From positions 1 through 6,568 of the forward strand of contig DATNEY010000060.1 in the NCBI GenBank assembly GCA_035606665.1: a DNA stretch of 6,568 bases, in the 5' to 3' direction. Source of the stretch: DASUGC01 sp035606665 (GTDB taxonomy: Bacteria; Acidobacteriota; Vicinamibacteria; Vicinamibacterales; SCN-69-37). This document shows positions 5,450-6,568 of this stretch, piece by piece (the first letter of the stretch is position 1; each line of letters starts with the position of its first letter). The position numbers were made by a program, and so were the translations under genes. A model generated the notes under the pieces. The model was not told the DNA's origin and ran no database searches. It was given only the letters and a program-made list of their open reading frames with translations.

Positions 5450-6568
5450 ATGAAAAAGCTGACGCTTGTCTCGTTTCTCGCGATAGCTGTCGCTATCGGC
5501 GCAACCGCATGGCTCCTCTCGGTCAGTCGCACGGGACAGAGCCGTCTCACGACGATCGACCAGCTGCGTGAAATCAACCACCACACCTCCAAGGCGTTCG
5601 CCGCGACGATCACGATGAGCGATGCCGTGAGGGGATTCCTGCTCGATCAGACGAAGACCGACGAGCTGGCGCGGAAGAAGGCCGCGGACGCCGACGCGAC
5701 CCTCGCGTTCGACGCGCTCGAGAAGCTGCCAATGGACGAGAAGTCCAAGGTACTGGCCGCGGCCATCGCGAAGACCGACGATGACATTCTCGATCCCCTC
5801 GAGGATAGGGTCATGGAGATTGCGAAGACCGACCTCGGACAAGCGAGCAAGATCTACTGGAACGAGTACATGCCCACCCGCCGCGAGCAGGTGAAGCGCA
5901 TCGAAGCGCTCGAGGCTGCAGCCAGGGAACAACTCGACGCCGAAATCAGGACCGCCGACGCCAGTTTCGCGGCAACCGCTACCTGGGCGACCCGGGGCGC
6001 GCTCGGCGTCTTCGTCGTGCTGACTGGCGCGGGAGTGTTTGCGTTTCGCGCGGCGTCCTCCACGACGAAACAGATCGCGACGGCGGTGACCGAGCTCACC
6101 AGCAGCGCGAATCAGGTGGCGTCGGCATCGAGTCAGATTGCCTCCTCGTCGCAGTCGCTGTCGCAAGGTGCGACCGAGCAGGCGGCGTCGCTCGAAGAGA
6201 CGTCGGCGTCGATGGAAGAGATGGCGTCGATGACGCGCAAGAACGCGGAGAACTCCCAGACGGCGGCGGGCCTGATGGCCAACGTCGACACGCAGGTGCG
6301 CAACTCGAACGGCGCGCTCGGCGACATGGTGGCGTCGATGAGCGCGATCGAGGAGTCGAGCCAGCAGGTCGCGAAGATCATCAAGACGATCGACGAGATC
6401 GCGTTCCAGACGAACATCCTGGCGCTCAACGCCGCCGTGGAAGCGGCGCGCGCCGGGGAAGCGGGCATGGGCTTCGCGGTGGTGGCCGACGAAGTGCGGA
6501 ACCTGGCGCAGCGCTCGGCGCAGGCGGCCAAGGACACGGCGGGGCTGATCGAAGCGTCGGTGGCCAAG
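5450..6568 (+). CDS. Methyl-accepting chemotaxis protein 2 (four-helix-bundle-like sensor, no HAMP), 3' partial
   Basis: The first 373 residues of a second chemoreceptor; the frame is open to the window end, so the descending signalling helix and C-terminus are missing. ATG at 5450 lies 2 bp after the TAG of the barrel gene, with AGGA (5439-5442) 7 nt upstream. TM1 is about 5-24 and TM2 about 182-199. The periplasmic part of about 155 residues is predicted helical and has the size of a 4HB_MCP sensor; it shows no clear resemblance to the sensor of chemoreceptor 1. From R200 to SLEET (247) there are only 47 residues, rich in Ser/Thr/Ala, with no HAMP-like proline or second helix. The signalling module is nearly identical to that of chemoreceptor 1 with a constant 137-residue offset, including the tip IAFQTNILALNAAVEAARAG (317-336) and likely methylation residues E243, E250 and E257. 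Sequence after residue 373 should show the second methylation helix and any CheR-binding tail. Confidence 0.93.
   Translation, partial: MKKLTLVSFLAIAVAIGATAWLLSVSRTGQSRLTTIDQLREINHHTSKAFAATITMSDAVRGFLLDQTKTDELARKKAADADATLAFDALEKLPMDEKSKVLAAAIAKTDDDILDPLEDRVMEIAKTDLGQASKIYWNEYMPTRREQVKRIEALEAAAREQLDAEIRTADASFAATATWATRGALGVFVVLTGAGVFAFRAASSTTKQIATAVTELTSSANQVASASSQIASSSQSLSQGATEQAASLEETSASMEEMASMTRKNAENSQTAAGLMANVDTQVRNSNGALGDMVASMSAIEESSQQVAKIIKTIDEIAFQTNILALNAAVEAARAGEAGMGFAVVADEVRNLAQRSAQAAKDTAGLIEASVAK
6149..6568 (+). repeat. Long direct repeat, copy B (chemoreceptor signalling module)
   Basis: The partner of 3885-4304, coding for residues 234-373 of chemoreceptor 2. The similarity is still running when the window ends, so the true repeat is probably longer. 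It starts abruptly just upstream of QSLSQGATEQ; further upstream the two receptors share only scattered residues. Confidence 0.85.

Noticed and set aside
5420..6166. A 248-codon minus-strand frame opposite the start of chemoreceptor 2
   Set aside because: Shadow of a strongly supported receptor gene with a good ribosome site and membrane segments.

Overview
The window is a GC-rich bacterial segment, fully coding on the + strand, with five protein genes, two of them cut by the window edges. The gene content (PAS/GAF-type hybrid histidine kinase, BBP2-type porin, chemoreceptors, signal peptides on outer-membrane barrels) indicates a diderm, motile or surface-sensing bacterium. The overall style is reminiscent of Acidobacteriota (Vicinamibacteria-like), but this is recall-based and low confidence; a high-GC proteobacterium is the main alternative.

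Layout. (1) 1-1520: the 3' part of a hybrid sensor histidine kinase: end of a GAF domain, then HisKA, HATPase_c and a C-terminal receiver. (2) 1502-1559: two palindromic GTAG-headed repeats in inverted orientation (REP/BIME-like). The first overlaps the last codons and stop of the kinase gene and may also act as a transcription-ending hairpin. The leader from 1560 to 1653 shows no promoter that I can call with confidence. (3) 1654-2775: a signal-peptide-bearing BBP2/OmpL-like beta-barrel porin. (4) 2775-4658: a membrane chemoreceptor (MCP1) whose ATG overlaps the porin stop codon by one base. (5) 4695-5447: a second secreted protein, probably another outer-membrane beta-barrel, preceded by a small hairpin and a strong Shine-Dalgarno. 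(6) 5450 to the window end: a second chemoreceptor (MCP2), starting 2 bp after the previous stop and running off the window.

How it may work together. Genes 2-5 look like one transcription unit with an alternating outer-membrane barrel / chemoreceptor / barrel / chemoreceptor order. The two receptors have unrelated-looking periplasmic sensor regions but almost identical cytoplasmic signalling hairpins (14 differences in 140 aligned residues by eye; a 420-bp direct repeat in DNA). Both go from TM2 into the signalling coiled coil with only about 45 residues between, too short for a complete HAMP domain. A reasonable hypothesis is that each barrel admits or binds a compound that its paired receptor senses, with both receptors feeding the same CheA/CheW array. 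The hybrid kinase upstream is separated by the repeat pair and is probably not part of this operon.
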